In this document: piece after piece, positions 1 through 10,161 of the stretch
Layout of the letters: each line of letters opens with the position of its first letter
Numbering within the stretch: position 1 is the stretch's first letter
Assembly: GCA_945271295.1 (NCBI GenBank)
Contig: CALYPG010000001.1
Span: 248,001-312,000 of the forward strand
Source: an uncultured Gilliamella sp.
Lineage (GTDB): Bacteria; Pseudomonadota; Gammaproteobacteria; Enterobacterales; Orbaceae
Direction of reading: 5' to 3'
Length of the DNA stretch: 64,000 bases
Made by a program: the position numbers and the translations under genes
Notes under the pieces: generated by a model
What the model was told of the DNA's origin: nothing
Seen by the model: the letters and a program-made list of their open reading frames with translations, nothing else
The model's database searches: none

Positions 1-744
1 ATAAGCCATCATGATACCCATGCCTAGTGATAAACTAAAGAAAGCATGGCCTAACGCTGCAAGTACGGCTGTTCCATTGATTGCAGACCAGTTAGGAGTG
101 AATAAAAATTTAAATGATTCACCAAATGCAGGGCCACTTACATAAGCAGCATAGGCAACTAAAATTAATAATAAAATCCCTAAACCAGGCATCATGACTT
201 TACAAGCACGTTCCAGACCAGCACCAACACCCATCGCCACAATAAATGCTGTTGCAGCCATAAATACGGTATGCCATGTTAATAGGTGGTTCACATTACC
301 AAGGAAATCAGTAAAAATTTGTCCAGTTATTTCGCCATTAGCATTAAGGAAAACGCCTTTCCCTGCCAAGAAAATGTAATCTGTGGCCCAACCACCAATT
401 ACACTATAGAATGATAGAATTAAAAACGAACCAAGTACGCCGATAATACCAACCCAGCGCCAAGATCGAGAACGACCTTCTGAGGCAGCCACATCTTCCA
501 TGGTATGAATTGGATTTTTTTGACCACGTCGACCAATTAACCATTCCATCACTAGAATTGGTAAGCCAATAACAAACATAAAAATCAAATAAGTGAGAAC
601 AAATGCAGAGCCGCCCATTTCACCTGCCATATAGGGGAATTTCCAGATGTTACCCAACCCCACAGCAGAACCTGCCGCCGCAAGCATAAATCCCATGCGT
701 GAGCTCCATTGTGAATGACTTTTTTTCATCGTACTTGTCGTCAT
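1..744 (-). CDS. NSS-family sodium-dependent transporter, C-terminal part outside window
   Basis: Reading the minus strand from the ATG at 744 gives 248 codons that run off the window edge without a stop. The N-terminal region has the family hallmark GSAVGLGNIWKFPY around residues 25-38. This unwound first membrane helix binds sodium and substrate in the neurotransmitter:sodium symporter family (LeuT, SNF). Further hydrophobic segments follow, including YSVIGGW and a glycine-rich stretch near residues 167-190. The protein should sit in the inner membrane and import an amino acid or similar compound with Na+; the substrate cannot be told from sequence. An AAGGGA ribosome site lies 8 nt before the chosen ATG; a second ATG at 729 is less well placed. 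The gene is divergent from ubiG across 300 nt. Family call firm, substrate unknown. Confidence 0.9.
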   Translation of the reverse strand, partial: MTTSTMKKSHSQWSSRMGFMLAAAGSAVGLGNIWKFPYMAGEMGGSAFVLTYLIFMFVIGLPILVMEWLIGRRGQKNPIHTMEDVAASEGRSRSWRWVGIIGVLGSFLILSFYSVIGGWATDYIFLAGKGVFLNANGEITGQIFTDFLGNVNHLLTWHTVFMAATAFIVAMGVGAGLERACKVMMPGLGILLLILVAYAAYVSGPAFGESFKFLFTPNWSAINGTAVLAALGHAFFSLSLGMGIMMAY

Positions 745-1044
745 GAATATTATCCCTTGAATCTTAATTGGTTAATTCTAGTTTAAATGTGTTTATTTAT
801 AAAACGAGATCTTTAATCATGCCATGAAATTATGCTAGAAACAAGCAATGTTTTTTGATATTGAATAACAATTAAATTGTTTTTTGCTATTAAGATAACA
901 TAATCAAATAAGTCAAAAATTTTATTAAGCATAACAGCTATCTGTTTTCATGAATAATAATTAGGACATTGATTGATAATAGTGATTGCATAGATTATAT
1001 TTAAACAATTAGGTTAAAATCACTAGAGTAAATAAAGAGAATTT
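745..1044. other. Divergent intergenic region, transporter / ubiG
   Basis: These 300 nt carry no gene that I can support. The sequence is very AT-rich and includes the short palindrome ACAATTAAATTGT near 868-880. It must hold the promoters of both flanking genes, but I cannot place either one confidently. Confidence 0.5.
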
Positions 1045-1770
1045 ATGTCAAAAAATATTGACGTTAATGAAATAAACAAATTTTCACAACTTGCAAGCCA
1101 ATGGTGGGATCCTAATGGTCAATGTAAACCATTACATATTATTAATCCCTTACGGGTTGATTATATTCAACAGCAATGTGGTTCATTACAGCATAAAGAA
1201 ATATTAGATGTTGGTTGTGGTGGCGGTATATTATCCGAAAGTTTGGCTAAATTAGGTGCAAATGTTACCGGCATCGATCTTGCAGACCAATCATTAGCCG
1301 TTGCTAAACTTCATGCTGAGCAAAACAGCTTAACGATAACCTACAAAAAACAGACCGTTGAAGATCTTGCTAATCAAACTCCAGCACAATATGATGTAAT
1401 AACCTGTATGGAATTATTAGAACATGTCCCAGATCCAGCCTCAATTATTAGTGCCTGTGTAAAACTACTTAAACCAAATGGAAAACTGTTTTTGTCTACT
1501 ATAAATCGTAATCACAAAGCAAGGTTACTCCTGATTCTCGGTGCCGAATATATAGCAAAACTAGTACCTAAAGGCACACACGATTTTAATCGCTTTATTC
1601 GTCCTTCAGAATTAATGACGTGGGTTGAGCGGTCAGGATTAGAAGTAAAGGATGTGATTGGTATGGAATATCATTTACTTAGAAATAAGTTTAAGTTAAG
1701 TACTAATATAGATGTAAATTATATTTTGTTAGCACAAAAACACGAATTCAATTGTAAAAACGTGATCTAA
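1045..1770 (+). CDS. ubiG: Ubiquinone biosynthesis O-methyltransferase UbiG
   Basis: The 241-residue product matches the usual length of UbiG (about 240). UbiG is the SAM-dependent enzyme that carries out both O-methylation steps of ubiquinone synthesis at the inner face of the membrane. The N-terminus has the family sequence FSQLASQWWDP. The SAM-binding motif I, LDVGCGGGILSE, lies at about residues 53-64, followed by the acidic loop TGIDLA and the post-motif CMELLEHVPDP. The C-terminal part has the UbiG-type THDFNRFIRPSEL. AAAGAGAA precedes the ATG at 1045. The gene stands alone, followed by the gluconate permease promoter. It implies a quinone-based respiratory chain. Confidence 0.95.
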   Translation: MSKNIDVNEINKFSQLASQWWDPNGQCKPLHIINPLRVDYIQQQCGSLQHKEILDVGCGGGILSESLAKLGANVTGIDLADQSLAVAKLHAEQNSLTITYKKQTVEDLANQTPAQYDVITCMELLEHVPDPASIISACVKLLKPNGKLFLSTINRNHKARLLLILGAEYIAKLVPKGTHDFNRFIRPSELMTWVERSGLEVKDVIGMEYHLLRNKFKLSTNIDVNYILLAQKHEFNCKNVI

Positions 1771-1776
1771 TTCTCA
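1761..1776 (+). promoter_or_regulatory. Weak CRP-like site upstream of the gluconate permease
   Basis: CGTGA-N6-TCTCA resembles the CRP consensus TGTGA-N6-TCACA with mismatches in both halves. It overlaps the ubiG stop codon. Its centre is about 58 nt before the predicted transcription start of the permease, near a usual activator position. Catabolite control of gluconate uptake is known in E. coli. The match alone is weak. Confidence 0.3.
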
Positions 1777-1790
1777 TTTTAGATAAATTT

Positions 1791-1820
1791 TTGAATATTA
1801 TTTTTAGATTTCTCTATAAT
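1791..1820 (+). promoter_or_regulatory. Sigma-70 promoter of the gluconate permease
   Basis: A perfect TATAAT -10 box lies at 1815-1820. An 18-nt spacer separates it from TTGAAT at 1791-1796. Transcription would start near 1827, giving a leader of about 165 nt before the permease ATG. Confidence 0.7.
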
Positions 1821-1824
1821 CCCC

Positions 1825-1840
1825 GCGTTACCGATAACAT
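1825..1840 (+). promoter_or_regulatory. GntR-type operator 1, at the transcription start
   Basis: GCGTTA-CCGA-TAACAT fits the enteric GntR pattern ATGTTA-N4-TAACAT, with a perfect right half and 4 of 6 bases in the left. It lies across the predicted start of transcription, where a bound repressor would block initiation. A second copy lies 123 nt downstream. gntR itself is not in the window. Confidence 0.65.
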
Positions 1841-1947
1841 GGAGCAATAATTTTAGTTTAAAAGTAAATCCAATATAACCAAAATGGTGAAGTAAGGATT
1901 AATGCTTTTGGCTATTTATGAACTTGTTTCAATACCTCTATTATCTC

Positions 1948-1963
1948 TTGTTACCGGAAACAT
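1948..1963 (+). promoter_or_regulatory. GntR-type operator 2, inside the leader
   Basis: TTGTTA-CCGG-AAACAT matches 5 of 6 bases of the GntR consensus in each half. Its centre is about +128 relative to the predicted start, shortly before the permease ATG. E. coli gntT is known to have paired GntR operators, one at the promoter and one roughly 120 nt downstream, thought to act by looping. The same layout is seen here. Confidence 0.6.
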
Positions 1964-1990
1964 TTATTGTTTTATTAAGAGGAATTATTT

Positions 1991-3313
1991 ATGCCGTTAA
2001 TTATAATCGCTATTGGTGTAGCGTTATTACTTATTTTGATGTTACCACTAAGAGTCAATGGATTTATTGCTTTGATTCTGGTGGCCCTAAGTGTTGGTGT
2101 AATGGAAGGTATGCCAGTGATGAACGTAGTTACATCAATAAAAAACGGAGTAGGTGGTACATTAGGTAGTTTAGCCTTAATCATGGGCTTTGGTGCCATG
2201 TTAGGTAAGCTGCTTGCTGATTGTGGTGGTGCACAGCGTATTGCAACTACACTCATTACCACATTTGGTGACAAAAAAATCCAATGGGCAGTTACTTTAA
2301 CTGGTTTTATCGTAGGTTTTGCTCTTTTTTATGAAGTAGGCTTTGTTTTATTGCTACCATTAGTATTGACGATTGCCGCAACCTTACGTATTTCGCCTCT
2401 TTATATTGGTATTCCAATGGCTGCCGCTTTGTCGGTAACACATGGATTTTTACCTCCTCATCCTGGTCCAACAGCCATTGCTGAGATTTTCAAAGCTGAT
2501 ATGGGGCGAACTTTACTTTATGGCACTATTATTGGTATCCCAACGGTTATTTTAGCGGGACCAATGTTAGCTAAATTACCATTTATTCGTGCTATTAATC
2601 GTCCTATTGAAGATGGATTATATAATTCAAAAAAATTTACTGATGAACAAATGCCAAGCTTTGCTGTTAGTGTTTTCACGGCATTAATTCCTGTCATTTT
2701 AATGTCTATCCGTGCGGTATGTGAGATGACATTAGACAAAGGTCACCTGGTATTACCGTATGTTGAGTTTTTTGGCGATCCAGTAATTGCAACCCTGATT
2801 TCAGTACTCATTGCGGTATTTACTTTTGGTATTTGGCGAGGACGTTCAATGGCCGAAATTAATAGTACACTTGGTGATTCAATCAAAATTATTGCCATGA
2901 TGTTATTAATTATTGGCGGAGGTGGCGCATTTAAACAAGTGTTAGTTGATAGTGGTGTTAAGGTATACATTGAAGAAATGATGCATGCATCAAATGTTTC
3001 ACCAATTATTATGGCATGGTTAATTGCAGCATTATTGCGATTGGCATTAGGCTCAGCAACAGTTGCAGCATTAACTGCTGGTGGTATTGTATTTCCATTA
3101 ATTGCCACAACCGGTGTAAGCCCTGAATTGATGGTAATTGCCACCGGCTCAGGCAGTGTGGTTTTTTCGCATGTTAACGATCCGGGATTCTGGTTATTTA
3201 AAGAGTATTTCAATTTGAGTATAACTGAAACCATGAAATCATGGTCATTACTAGAGACCATTATATCAGTTTGTGGATTGTTAGGTTGTTTGGTTATTAA
3301 TATGTTTATTTAA
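1991..3313 (+). CDS. gntT: Gluconate:H+ symporter, GntP family
   Basis: The 440-residue, strongly hydrophobic protein has about 12 to 14 predicted membrane segments, as usual for the GntP family (around 440-450 residues). Family signatures include GFGAMLGKLLADCGGAQRIA at about residues 66-85, the loop HGFLPPHPGP at about 152-161, and the C-terminal GSVVFSHVNDPGFWLFKEY. It should bring gluconate into the cell with protons to feed the Entner-Doudoroff or pentose phosphate route. The start is the ATG at 1991, 7 nt after AGAGGA. The two GntR-like operators upstream support a gluconate role over other GntP substrates. The symbol gntT rests on that regulation; it could be another gluconate-type paralogue such as gntU. 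No gluconate kinase gene lies nearby. Confidence 0.88.
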   Translation: MPLIIIAIGVALLLILMLPLRVNGFIALILVALSVGVMEGMPVMNVVTSIKNGVGGTLGSLALIMGFGAMLGKLLADCGGAQRIATTLITTFGDKKIQWAVTLTGFIVGFALFYEVGFVLLLPLVLTIAATLRISPLYIGIPMAAALSVTHGFLPPHPGPTAIAEIFKADMGRTLLYGTIIGIPTVILAGPMLAKLPFIRAINRPIEDGLYNSKKFTDEQMPSFAVSVFTALIPVILMSIRAVCEMTLDKGHLVLPYVEFFGDPVIATLISVLIAVFTFGIWRGRSMAEINSTLGDSIKIIAMMLLIIGGGGAFKQVLVDSGVKVYIEEMMHASNVSPIIMAWLIAALLRLALGSATVAALTAGGIVFPLIATTGVSPELMVIATGSGSVVFSHVNDPGFWLFKEYFNLSITETMKSWSLLETIISVCGLLGCLVINMFI

Positions 3314-3336
3314 TAATTATATTTGCATATATACTT

Positions 3337-3354
3337 CATCGAATTTTTTCGATG
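3337..3354. terminator. Small hairpin after the permease gene
   Basis: CATCGAA-TTTT-TTCGATG forms a 7-bp stem 24 nt after the permease stop. No T-run follows on the plus strand, so it is a weak terminator or an RNA-stabilising end. Confidence 0.35.
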
Positions 3355-3533
3355 AGGTATAAAATAAATGCTTAAATCCAGCAGACTATTATGTTTAAAT
3401 CCATCATTAAAGGTCGAACTTAACAGGGTTGCAATAAATAAAAAATTAAATTTCACTGGTTTTTTACCTGATAAGTAGGTAAAATGTTTCGGCAATATTT
3501 TATCAACAATTCTACTCAATGGTGAATATTGTC

Positions 3534-5000
3534 ATGTCTCGTATAGTTAAAGAAGCCCTCACATTTGACGATGTGTTACTAGTTCCAGCTCATTCCACTG
3601 TATTACCTAACTCTGCCGATATTAGTACACAACTTACCCAAACAATCAAATTAAACATTCCTATGCTGTCAGCAGCAATGGACACTGTAACCGAATCTGA
3701 GCTAGCTATTGCTCTGGCACAAGAAGGCGGTATTGGATTTATCCATAAAAATATGTCAATTGACAACCAAGCTTACCATGTAAAACGGGTCAAAAAACAC
3801 GAAAGTGGCATCGTTCAAGATCCAGTCACCGTCCTGCCAACGGCAACTATTAGCGAAGTGATTAAACTGGCAAAAGAATATGGATTTGCTGGCTTCCCGG
3901 TAGTGACGCAATCGCAAGAATTAGTGGGTATTATTACTGCTCGCGATGTGCGCTTTGCGACAGATTTATCATTACCAGTAACAGCTGTAATGACTCCCAA
4001 AGAACGTTTAGTTACTGTCAGGGAAGGTGAACAACGTGACATTGTACTTAAAAAAATGCATGAACACCGAGTTGAAAAAGTGTTAGTGGTTGATTCCGGA
4101 TTTCATCTAAAAGGCATGATCACTGTTAAAGATTACAACAAAGCTGAACAAAAACCTAATGCTTGTAAAGACGAACAAGGTCGTTTGCGGGTGGGAGCCG
4201 CTGTTGGTGCTGGTGCGGGTAATGAACAGCGTATAGCAGCGTTAGTTGAAGCCGGTGTAGATGTGTTATTAATTGATTCATCTCATGGTCATTCCGAAGG
4301 CGTATTACAACGTATTCGTCAAGCTAGACAACTGTATCCAGATTTGCAAATCATTGGTGGTAATATTGCCACAGCACAAGGGGCTAAAGCACTAATTGAT
4401 GCCGGTGTAAGTGCCGTTAAAGTAGGCATTGGTCCTGGTTCAATTTGTACAACTCGTATTGTAACAGGTGTTGGTGTACCACAAATTAGTGCCATTATGG
4501 ATGCGGTGGAAATGGCACAAAAATATAATATTCCTGTGATTGCAGATGGTGGTATTCGTTTTTCTGGGGATATTGCCAAAGCGATAGCTGCTGGCGCATC
4601 TAGCGTTATGGTTGGTTCAATGTTTGCTGGCACAGAAGAAGCACCAGGTGAAATTGAGCTATTCCAAGGTCGTGCTTATAAATCTTATCGTGGTATGGGA
4701 TCATTGGGTGCCATGGCAAAAGGATCTTCCGATCGCTATTTCCAAACCGATAATGCTGCTGACAAATTAGTTCCAGAAGGGATAGAAGGGCGCATTGCCT
4801 ATAAAGGGCTATTAAAAGAAATTGTTCACCAACAAATGGGTGGTTTACGCTCTTGCATGGGGCTTACTGGTTGTGCAACCATTGAAGAATTACGCACCAA
4901 ATCGCAATTCTATCGCATTACTGGTGCTGGTATGAAAGAAAGCCATGTCCATGACGTACTCATCACCAAAGAACCACCTAACTATCGTGCTGGTTCTTAA
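3534..5000 (+). CDS. guaB: Inosine-5'-monophosphate dehydrogenase
   Basis: The protein oxidises IMP to XMP with NAD+, the committed step to guanine nucleotides in the cytosol. From the ATG at 3534 it has 488 residues, the same as E. coli GuaB, and begins [13 protein letters not shown]. An ATG at 3519 is also in frame, but GGTGA lies 7 nt before 3534, and homology begins there. The catalytic loop GPGSICTTR places the active-site cysteine at residue 305, as in E. coli. The flap RYF and the GMGSLGAM loop are present. A pair of CBS domains (about residues 95-200) interrupts the barrel. In E. coli guaA follows in an operon; here a terminator follows and guaA is absent. Confidence 0.97.
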   Translation: MSRIVKEALTFDDVLLVPAHSTVLPNSADISTQLTQTIKLNIPMLSAAMDTVTESELAIALAQEGGIGFIHKNMSIDNQAYHVKRVKKHESGIVQDPVTVLPTATISEVIKLAKEYGFAGFPVVTQSQELVGIITARDVRFATDLSLPVTAVMTPKERLVTVREGEQRDIVLKKMHEHRVEKVLVVDSGFHLKGMITVKDYNKAEQKPNACKDEQGRLRVGAAVGAGAGNEQRIAALVEAGVDVLLIDSSHGHSEGVLQRIRQARQLYPDLQIIGGNIATAQGAKALIDAGVSAVKVGIGPGSICTTRIVTGVGVPQISAIMDAVEMAQKYNIPVIADGGIRFSGDIAKAIAAGASSVMVGSMFAGTEEAPGEIELFQGRAYKSYRGMGSLGAMAKGSSDRYFQTDNAADKLVPEGIEGRIAYKGLLKEIVHQQMGGLRSCMGLTGCATIEELRTKSQFYRITGAGMKESHVHDVLITKEPPNYRAGS

Positions 5001-5078
5001 TTTAAATTATTAAATCGGCGGTGCCAGTTGCCTTAGCGATAATCGCTTATGACCGACAACACCAACACTATGCCAATC

Positions 5079-5105
5079 AATGCCAGCCAATGCGCTGGCA
5101 TTTTT
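5079..5105 (+). terminator. Rho-independent terminator of guaB
   Basis: AATGCCAGC pairs with GCTGGCATT around the loop CAATGC and is followed directly by further T residues. It closes guaB before the convergent ABC transporter block. Confidence 0.85.
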
Positions 5106-5114
5106 ATGCTTGCC

Positions 5115-5147
5115 AAGATGTTTCAGGAAAGCTATACGTTTGCGTAT
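5115..5147 (+). repeat. Dispersed intergenic repeat, copy A
   Basis: This 33-nt element has the pattern AARATGTTTCAGG, six variable bases, ATACGTTT, two bases, GTAT. In this copy ATACG and CGTAT can pair as a hairpin around TTTG. It lies between the guaB terminator and the convergent permease gene. Three more copies lie at 26792, 31570 and 58553. Confidence 0.7.
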
Positions 5148-5163
5148 GAAATACCACAATTCA

Positions 5164-6279
5164 TCACACATATTTTTTAAATAGATAATAACTCAATCCT
5201 CCCATTAAAATAGTAATGGCATAGAGTTTTATTAAACTTGACCAAATAACGTTAAAGCTGACGTCCTTTAAATAAATCTGTTTGCTCAGTTCAATAAAGT
5301 GGCGCACCGGATTGAGTTCGGTTAGGTAGCGTAAGCATAATGGCATGTTTTCAATCGGGGCAATAAAACCTGACAGTAAAATGGCGGGCACCATAAAGGT
5401 GATAATACCAATAAATGCCTGTTGTTGGGTTGAACACAGTGACGAGATGAATAAGCCAAATCCCACTAACGATAAGCCATAACTCATCATGCACAGGTAG
5501 AACAATAAGCAACTACCTTGAAACGGAATTTGATAAATGTAGACACTGGCAATAAGTATGGCGCTACCTTGTAAGGTGGCAACGATTATTGCCGGCATGG
5601 CTTTGCCAATAAAAATTTGCCAAGTGGCTAATGGCGAAATGCGTAACTGGTCAAGCGTGCCTTGTTCACGCTCACGTGCCACGGATAATGAGGTGACAAT
5701 CATCACACCAATGGTGGTGATGAGTGCCACTAATGATGGCAAAATAAAATATTTATAGTCCAAATTACTGTTAAAACGGTGGCGAACAATCAAACCATTA
5801 TGGGTTTGCCCTGAGCGTTGTTGCTGATACTGCATGATGATTTGTTGAATATAATTGGCAGCAATTTGCGCGCTATTGGATTTGCGACCATCTAAAATAA
5901 TCTGCAATTGTGGTGATTCGTCATTGAGTAATTTTCGGGCAAAATCATCCGGAAATTGCACTACCACTAGGGCTTTTTGATGATTAATGGTGTCACAAAT
6001 GGCTGCTTGCGAATCTAACACCAGTACTTTAGAAAAACTGTTGGCATGTGATAGCCGATTAATCAGCTCGGTACTGGGTTCATCTATATTGGGGCGATAC
6101 ACTGCAATGGTGGCGTTGGTCACGTCCAAGGTGGCGGCAAAAGGGAAGATTATAATTTGCATTAACACCGGCATAATTAGAATAATTCGGGTTTGTTTAT
6201 CTTGCCATAATAGGGCCAGTTCCTTTTTGATTAAGGTTATGATGCGGTAACAAGTGGCATTGTTGATGAAGTTTAGCAT
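5164..6279 (-). CDS. ybhR: ABC-2 type permease, YbhR-like
   Basis: The 371-residue inner-membrane protein belongs to the ABC-2 permease family. One membrane segment lies near residues 27-50, then a large periplasmic domain of about 120 residues, then five segments in the C-terminal half. The family sequence [19 protein letters not shown] lies around residues 200-218. Length and gene order agree with E. coli YbhR. It should pair with the next permease and the double ATPase to export hydrophobic drugs or cations. It is the last gene of the minus-strand operon, 18 nt after ybhS. AAGGA precedes its ATG. Its substrate is not shown by the sequence. Confidence 0.85.
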   Translation of the reverse strand: MLNFINNATCYRIITLIKKELALLWQDKQTRIILIMPVLMQIIIFPFAATLDVTNATIAVYRPNIDEPSTELINRLSHANSFSKVLVLDSQAAICDTINHQKALVVVQFPDDFARKLLNDESPQLQIILDGRKSNSAQIAANYIQQIIMQYQQQRSGQTHNGLIVRHRFNSNLDYKYFILPSLVALITTIGVMIVTSLSVAREREQGTLDQLRISPLATWQIFIGKAMPAIIVATLQGSAILIASVYIYQIPFQGSCLLFYLCMMSYGLSLVGFGLFISSLCSTQQQAFIGIITFMVPAILLSGFIAPIENMPLCLRYLTELNPVRHFIELSKQIYLKDVSFNVIWSSLIKLYAITILMGGLSYYLFKKYV

Positions 6280-6297
6280 GGTGTGAGTCCTTGTGCC

Positions 6298-7416
6298 TTA
6301 ATCTAATTGTAAGCGGGTTTTTTTGAGGATGGCGATAAATAACAGCAACATAAACATCAATAAAAAACCAACATTGACCACTAATACTGAAACAATATCT
6401 CCCGCTAAAAACAAGGTTTGCAAGATGTTTACATAATAACGGGCGGGGATAATATAGGTAAAAATCCGTATTACAGCTGGCATACTACTGATTTCAAAAA
6501 TAAACCCAGAAAGCATGACTGTTGGTAAAAAAGCGACATTTAAGGCGATCATGGCGGCATTAAATTGATTGCGAGCAATGGTGGAAATGAGTAAACCCAA
6601 ACCCAGAATCACAAATAAAAACAAGCTGCTTAACATAAATAATAGCGTGATCGAACCACGAAAAGGCACTGCTAAGATGAATACCGTTACCACAAAGCAG
6701 ATAACTAACGCCACTAAACCCAATAAGTAGTAGGGGATTAATTTGGACACAATAAATTCGAGTTTAGTCATCGGGGTGGAAAGTAAGGCTTCCATAGTGC
6801 CACGTTCCCATTCGCGGGCAACCACTAGCGAGGTTAAGATAGCGCCAATAACCGTCATAATGATCGTTATCGCCCCAGGTAAAATGAAGTTTTTACTAAT
6901 TGCCGCTGAGTTAAACCAAGCATGTGAAGTTATGGCAATAGTTGGCGCTGGAGTGGTGAGTTGATTTTGGTTTTGCTGTTGTAACCAAATTTGCCAAATA
7001 CCGGACAAATAACCTTGCACAAAATTAGCGGTGTTGGGCTCGCTACCATCGGTGATCAGTTGAATATTGGCTTGTTGATTATGCATTTGCTGGGCAAAGT
7101 TCACCGGAATAATGACCATGCCACGAATATCACCACGACTTAATTTTGCTGACAAGCTATGGCGGTTATTATCAAAAATGGGTTCGATATAAGCGGAACC
7201 CTTTAATACTTGTACAAAGTCATGAGCCGCTTGGCTCGGTTGTTCGATTAACACTCCAAGGCGGACTTTGTTGGAATCCAAACTAATACCATAACCAAAC
7301 AGGAACAGCAGTAATAAGGGGATAATCACCGCAATCAGCCAACTGCTAGGGTCACGGATGATTTGTTTGAGCTCTTTTTTACACAGGGTAAGCGTGCGCG
7401 GTAATGAAAATATCAT
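6298..7416 (-). CDS. ybhS: ABC-2 type permease, YbhS-like
   Basis: This 372-residue paralogue of the next gene has the same layout: an N-terminal membrane segment, a periplasmic domain, and five C-terminal segments. The family sequence [19 protein letters not shown] lies around residues 200-218. The start is the ATG at 7416, which overlaps the stop of ybhF in TGATG and has a strong GGAGGT six bases earlier. An in-frame TTG one codon upstream is unlikely. This tight overlap implies translational coupling with the ATPase. With YbhR it should form the membrane channel of the exporter. Confidence 0.86.
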   Translation of the reverse strand: MIFSLPRTLTLCKKELKQIIRDPSSWLIAVIIPLLLLFLFGYGISLDSNKVRLGVLIEQPSQAAHDFVQVLKGSAYIEPIFDNNRHSLSAKLSRGDIRGMVIIPVNFAQQMHNQQANIQLITDGSEPNTANFVQGYLSGIWQIWLQQQNQNQLTTPAPTIAITSHAWFNSAAISKNFILPGAITIIMTVIGAILTSLVVAREWERGTMEALLSTPMTKLEFIVSKLIPYYLLGLVALVICFVVTVFILAVPFRGSITLLFMLSSLFLFVILGLGLLISTIARNQFNAAMIALNVAFLPTVMLSGFIFEISSMPAVIRIFTYIIPARYYVNILQTLFLAGDIVSVLVVNVGFLLMFMLLLFIAILKKTRLQLD

Positions 7417-9143
7417 CAAGTTACCTCCGGCTGTGAATCTAGGACTAACTTAACAAAGGTTTGCTCCATGGTGGCATTGGTTGCGACTTGTTGTTTTAGT
7501 TGATTTGGCGAACCTAGGGCAATCACTTTGCCGTGATTAATTAAGGCAATGCGATCACAATATTCGGCTTCATCCATAAAGTGGGTGGTGACCATTACGG
7601 TAACACCTTTGTCAACTAAGCTGTTTATGTGGATCCAAAATTCTCGCCGCGTAATTGGATCGACCCCAGAAGTGGGTTCATCGAGAAACACAATTTCTGG
7701 TTTATGCATTAGTGCACAGGCAAGGGCTAAGCGCTGTTTAAACCCTAATGGCAAGGATTCCGGAGTTTGTTCTAAAATTGGTGCAAAATTAAAAGCGGTT
7801 ATCATCTCGTAGATACGTTCGGTTTGTTGATGCCCCATTAAGCCATAAATTCCGGAAAAGAAGCTCAAGTTTTGCTGCACGGTTAATTTGTCGTACAGTG
7901 AAAAACGCTGCGCCATGTAACCAATTCGTTGCCTAACTTGAGTAGCACTATGTTTGAGATCCAAGCCTAGTACCAGTGCTTGCCCATGACTAATTGGCAA
8001 CAAACCGCACATCATTTTAAAGGTGGTCGATTTGCCAGCGCCATTAGGGCCAAGCAGACCAAAAATCTCACCGCGTTTAATGGCAAAATTAACATGATCG
8101 GTCGCAACAAACGCCCCAAAAGTGCGAGTCAGATCTTTGGCTTCAATCACTATATCACTAGCTGCACCAGTCACTTTAGGCATGATTTTAGTTAAGATTG
8201 ACTGTTTACTTTCAATGCCACCAAGTAGATCGATAAAGGCATCTTCAAAGCGCCCTTGGGTGGCAGTGGTAGTAATAGTGGTAGTTGGCAATTTGGCGAT
8301 CACTTGCTCAATGGTTTGCTCCGGTTTAAGAATCAAACGAATGTTATCGCCCTCAATCACACCATCACTAACTTGCGGTAATTTAAGTGCCGCTTGTAAT
8401 AGTTGCCGATGGGGGTAAGTGGCTGCCAGCAAATACACCCGATTGGTTACTCGTTGGTTGAGTTGGTTTGGATCGCCTTGATAAATTAGTTGCCCCTGAT
8501 TGAGGAGCAAAATATTTTGGCACTGTTCGGCCTCGTCAAGGTAAGAAGTACTCCAGATAATCAGCATACCTTGATTAGCCAGTTGGTGCGCCATTTGCCA
8601 CAATTCTTGGCGGGAAATAGGATCAACGCCAACGCCGGGTTCATCTAGTAACAAGATTTGCGGCTCACCAAGTAAGGTACACGCCAAGCCTAATTTTTGT
8701 TTCATGCCACCAGATAACTTGCCGGCGAGGCGATCGGTAAAGCGACCCAAATCGGTAAATTTAAGTAACTTGGCAAACAATGGTTGCCGATCAGCAGCCC
8801 CGATACTACGCAAATCAGCAAATAAATTGAGATTTTCTAATACGGTGAGATCTTCATACAAACCGAATTTTTGCGGCATATAACCTAAAATGGCACGTAA
8901 TTGTGATCTGTCTTGGGTAGGGCTTAATCCGGCTACAGTGATTTGCCCTTGCGTAGGCGAAAGTAAACCAGCTAGCATACGCAGTAAGGTGGTTTTACCG
9001 GCACCGTCAGGCCCAACTAAGCCAGTTACCCCTTGACTGGCAATGGTTATTGATAATGGTTGCAGGGCAACCATTGGTGGTTGCTTTTTGCGGGTAAATT
9101 GCTTAGTAACATTTTGTAACACAATTTGCTTAGCTGGGTGCAT
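7416..9143 (-). CDS. ybhF: Double-cassette ABC transporter ATPase, YbhF-like
   Basis: Two ATP-binding cassettes are fused in 575 residues. The first has Walker [10 protein letters not shown] near residue 43, signature [12 protein letters not shown] and Walker [13 protein letters not shown]. The second has Walker [10 protein letters not shown] near residue 364, a degenerate signature [12 protein letters not shown], and Walker [13 protein letters not shown] with the switch histidine in [10 protein letters not shown]. In the first cassette the switch position reads [10 protein letters not shown], lacking the usual histidine. Each cassette thus departs from consensus at a different site, suggesting unequal ATPase halves. 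It should drive the YbhS/YbhR permease pair. Length agrees with E. coli YbhF (578). Confidence 0.9.
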   Translation of the reverse strand: MHPAKQIVLQNVTKQFTRKKQPPMVALQPLSITIASQGVTGLVGPDGAGKTTLLRMLAGLLSPTQGQITVAGLSPTQDRSQLRAILGYMPQKFGLYEDLTVLENLNLFADLRSIGAADRQPLFAKLLKFTDLGRFTDRLAGKLSGGMKQKLGLACTLLGEPQILLLDEPGVGVDPISRQELWQMAHQLANQGMLIIWSTSYLDEAEQCQNILLLNQGQLIYQGDPNQLNQRVTNRVYLLAATYPHRQLLQAALKLPQVSDGVIEGDNIRLILKPEQTIEQVIAKLPTTTITTTATQGRFEDAFIDLLGGIESKQSILTKIMPKVTGAASDIVIEAKDLTRTFGAFVATDHVNFAIKRGEIFGLLGPNGAGKSTTFKMMCGLLPISHGQALVLGLDLKHSATQVRQRIGYMAQRFSLYDKLTVQQNLSFFSGIYGLMGHQQTERIYEMITAFNFAPILEQTPESLPLGFKQRLALACALMHKPEIVFLDEPTSGVDPITRREFWIHINSLVDKGVTVMVTTHFMDEAEYCDRIALINHGKVIALGSPNQLKQQVATNATMEQTFVKLVLDSQPEVT

Positions 9144-9153
9144 AAAATGACCG

Positions 9154-10143
9154 TCACTGAGTAAATTTAATGGTTACCGGCATGCCTTGCCGCAACAGAT
9201 CATCGGCTTGACCGCTGCCGGTAGCATTAATCTGAATGCGTAAGCGATAGACCAGATCGGTGCGTAATACTGGTGTTTCAACGGTTTTAGGCGTAAATTC
9301 AGCGGTAGGCGACACAAAGCCAATTTTGCCAATATAGGCCTGATCGGGTCGGCCATCGGTATAAATATAAACTTCACGGCCGGCAATGGCTTGCGCTAAG
9401 TTGACTTCGTCAATATAAGCCCGTACCCAAACGGGTTGATCTAAGGATATGGCATAAACAGGCGTGCCAGCGGTTAACATGGTGCCCGGTTCCACTGCGC
9501 GGGTTAAAATGGTGCCATTGGACGGGGCATAAAGTTCAGTATCAGCCAAATTAAGCTCTGCTTGATCTAACTGCGCTTTAGCCGCAGCGACGGAGGCCTG
9601 GGCTGCTTCAATCTCTTCTTTGCGGTAACCATTAGTTAATTGGTCAAGTTTTTGTTTGGCCGTTTGTAAGTTTGCTTGGGCTTGGTTGCGTAAGGTTAAA
9701 CTGTTATCAAGCTGATCTTTGGATATCGAGGCGGATTTAATTAATTTTGCCATACGCTGATAATTGCTTTCGGCATAATCATAAGTAGCTTGATATTGTA
9801 ATACTTGTGCCGCGGCTTGGGCGACTTCTTCTTTACGGTAGCCGGTGGTGACTAAATCAAGCTGGGCTTGTTGCACCATTAAATTGGCCTTAGCTTGCGC
9901 CAAAGCAATTTGGTAAGGTTCGGCATCGAGTTTGGCTAGCAGATCGCCTTGTTTAATATGGTCGCCTTCTTCATTGGCTAAGTGCAGTAAGCGCCCGGTC
10001 ACCCGAAAACTACTATTAACGGTGCGAATGTCGACATTACCATACAATACTAGTGGCGGAGTGCTTTTGCAAACCAGCCACACACCATACCCCAGTGCTG
10101 CAATTACCACTAATGCGATTATTATGCTGCGTTTTTTCTTCAT
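9154..10143 (-). CDS. ybhG: HlyD-type membrane fusion protein, YbhG-like
   Basis: The 329-residue protein has an N-terminal membrane anchor (about residues 5-24), then a split lipoyl domain with VRI-like [21 protein letters not shown] long alpha-helical hairpin rich in Ala and Gln (about 75-200) follows, with repeated GYRKEE motifs, then a beta-barrel domain. This is the adaptor that links an inner-membrane ABC exporter to an outer-membrane channel. Length matches E. coli YbhG (332). Ten bases separate it from ybhF. By hand count bases 9181-9240 are 33 of 60 G or C, well above most of the window. No TolC-like gene is nearby. Confidence 0.9.
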   Translation of the reverse strand: MKKKRSIIIALVVIAALGYGVWLVCKSTPPLVLYGNVDIRTVNSSFRVTGRLLHLANEEGDHIKQGDLLAKLDAEPYQIALAQAKANLMVQQAQLDLVTTGYRKEEVAQAAAQVLQYQATYDYAESNYQRMAKLIKSASISKDQLDNSLTLRNQAQANLQTAKQKLDQLTNGYRKEEIEAAQASVAAAKAQLDQAELNLADTELYAPSNGTILTRAVEPGTMLTAGTPVYAISLDQPVWVRAYIDEVNLAQAIAGREVYIYTDGRPDQAYIGKIGFVSPTAEFTPKTVETPVLRTDLVYRLRIQINATGSGQADDLLRQGMPVTIKFTQ

Positions 10144-10161
10144 TGGTTATTCTCGCTTAGA

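Noticed and set aside
2743..3261. Long antisense frame (172 codons) opposite the gluconate permease
   Set aside because: It is the shadow of a conserved gene in another frame and has no ribosome site or family match.
3519..3533. Earlier guaB start at 3519
   Set aside because: The GGTGA ribosome site for 3534 overlaps this ATG, and E. coli GuaB aligns from 3534.
5987..6250. Plus-strand frames opposite the ABC permease genes
   Set aside because: They arise because the minus-strand genes are GC-richer and leave few stops; the minus-strand products have clear family motifs.
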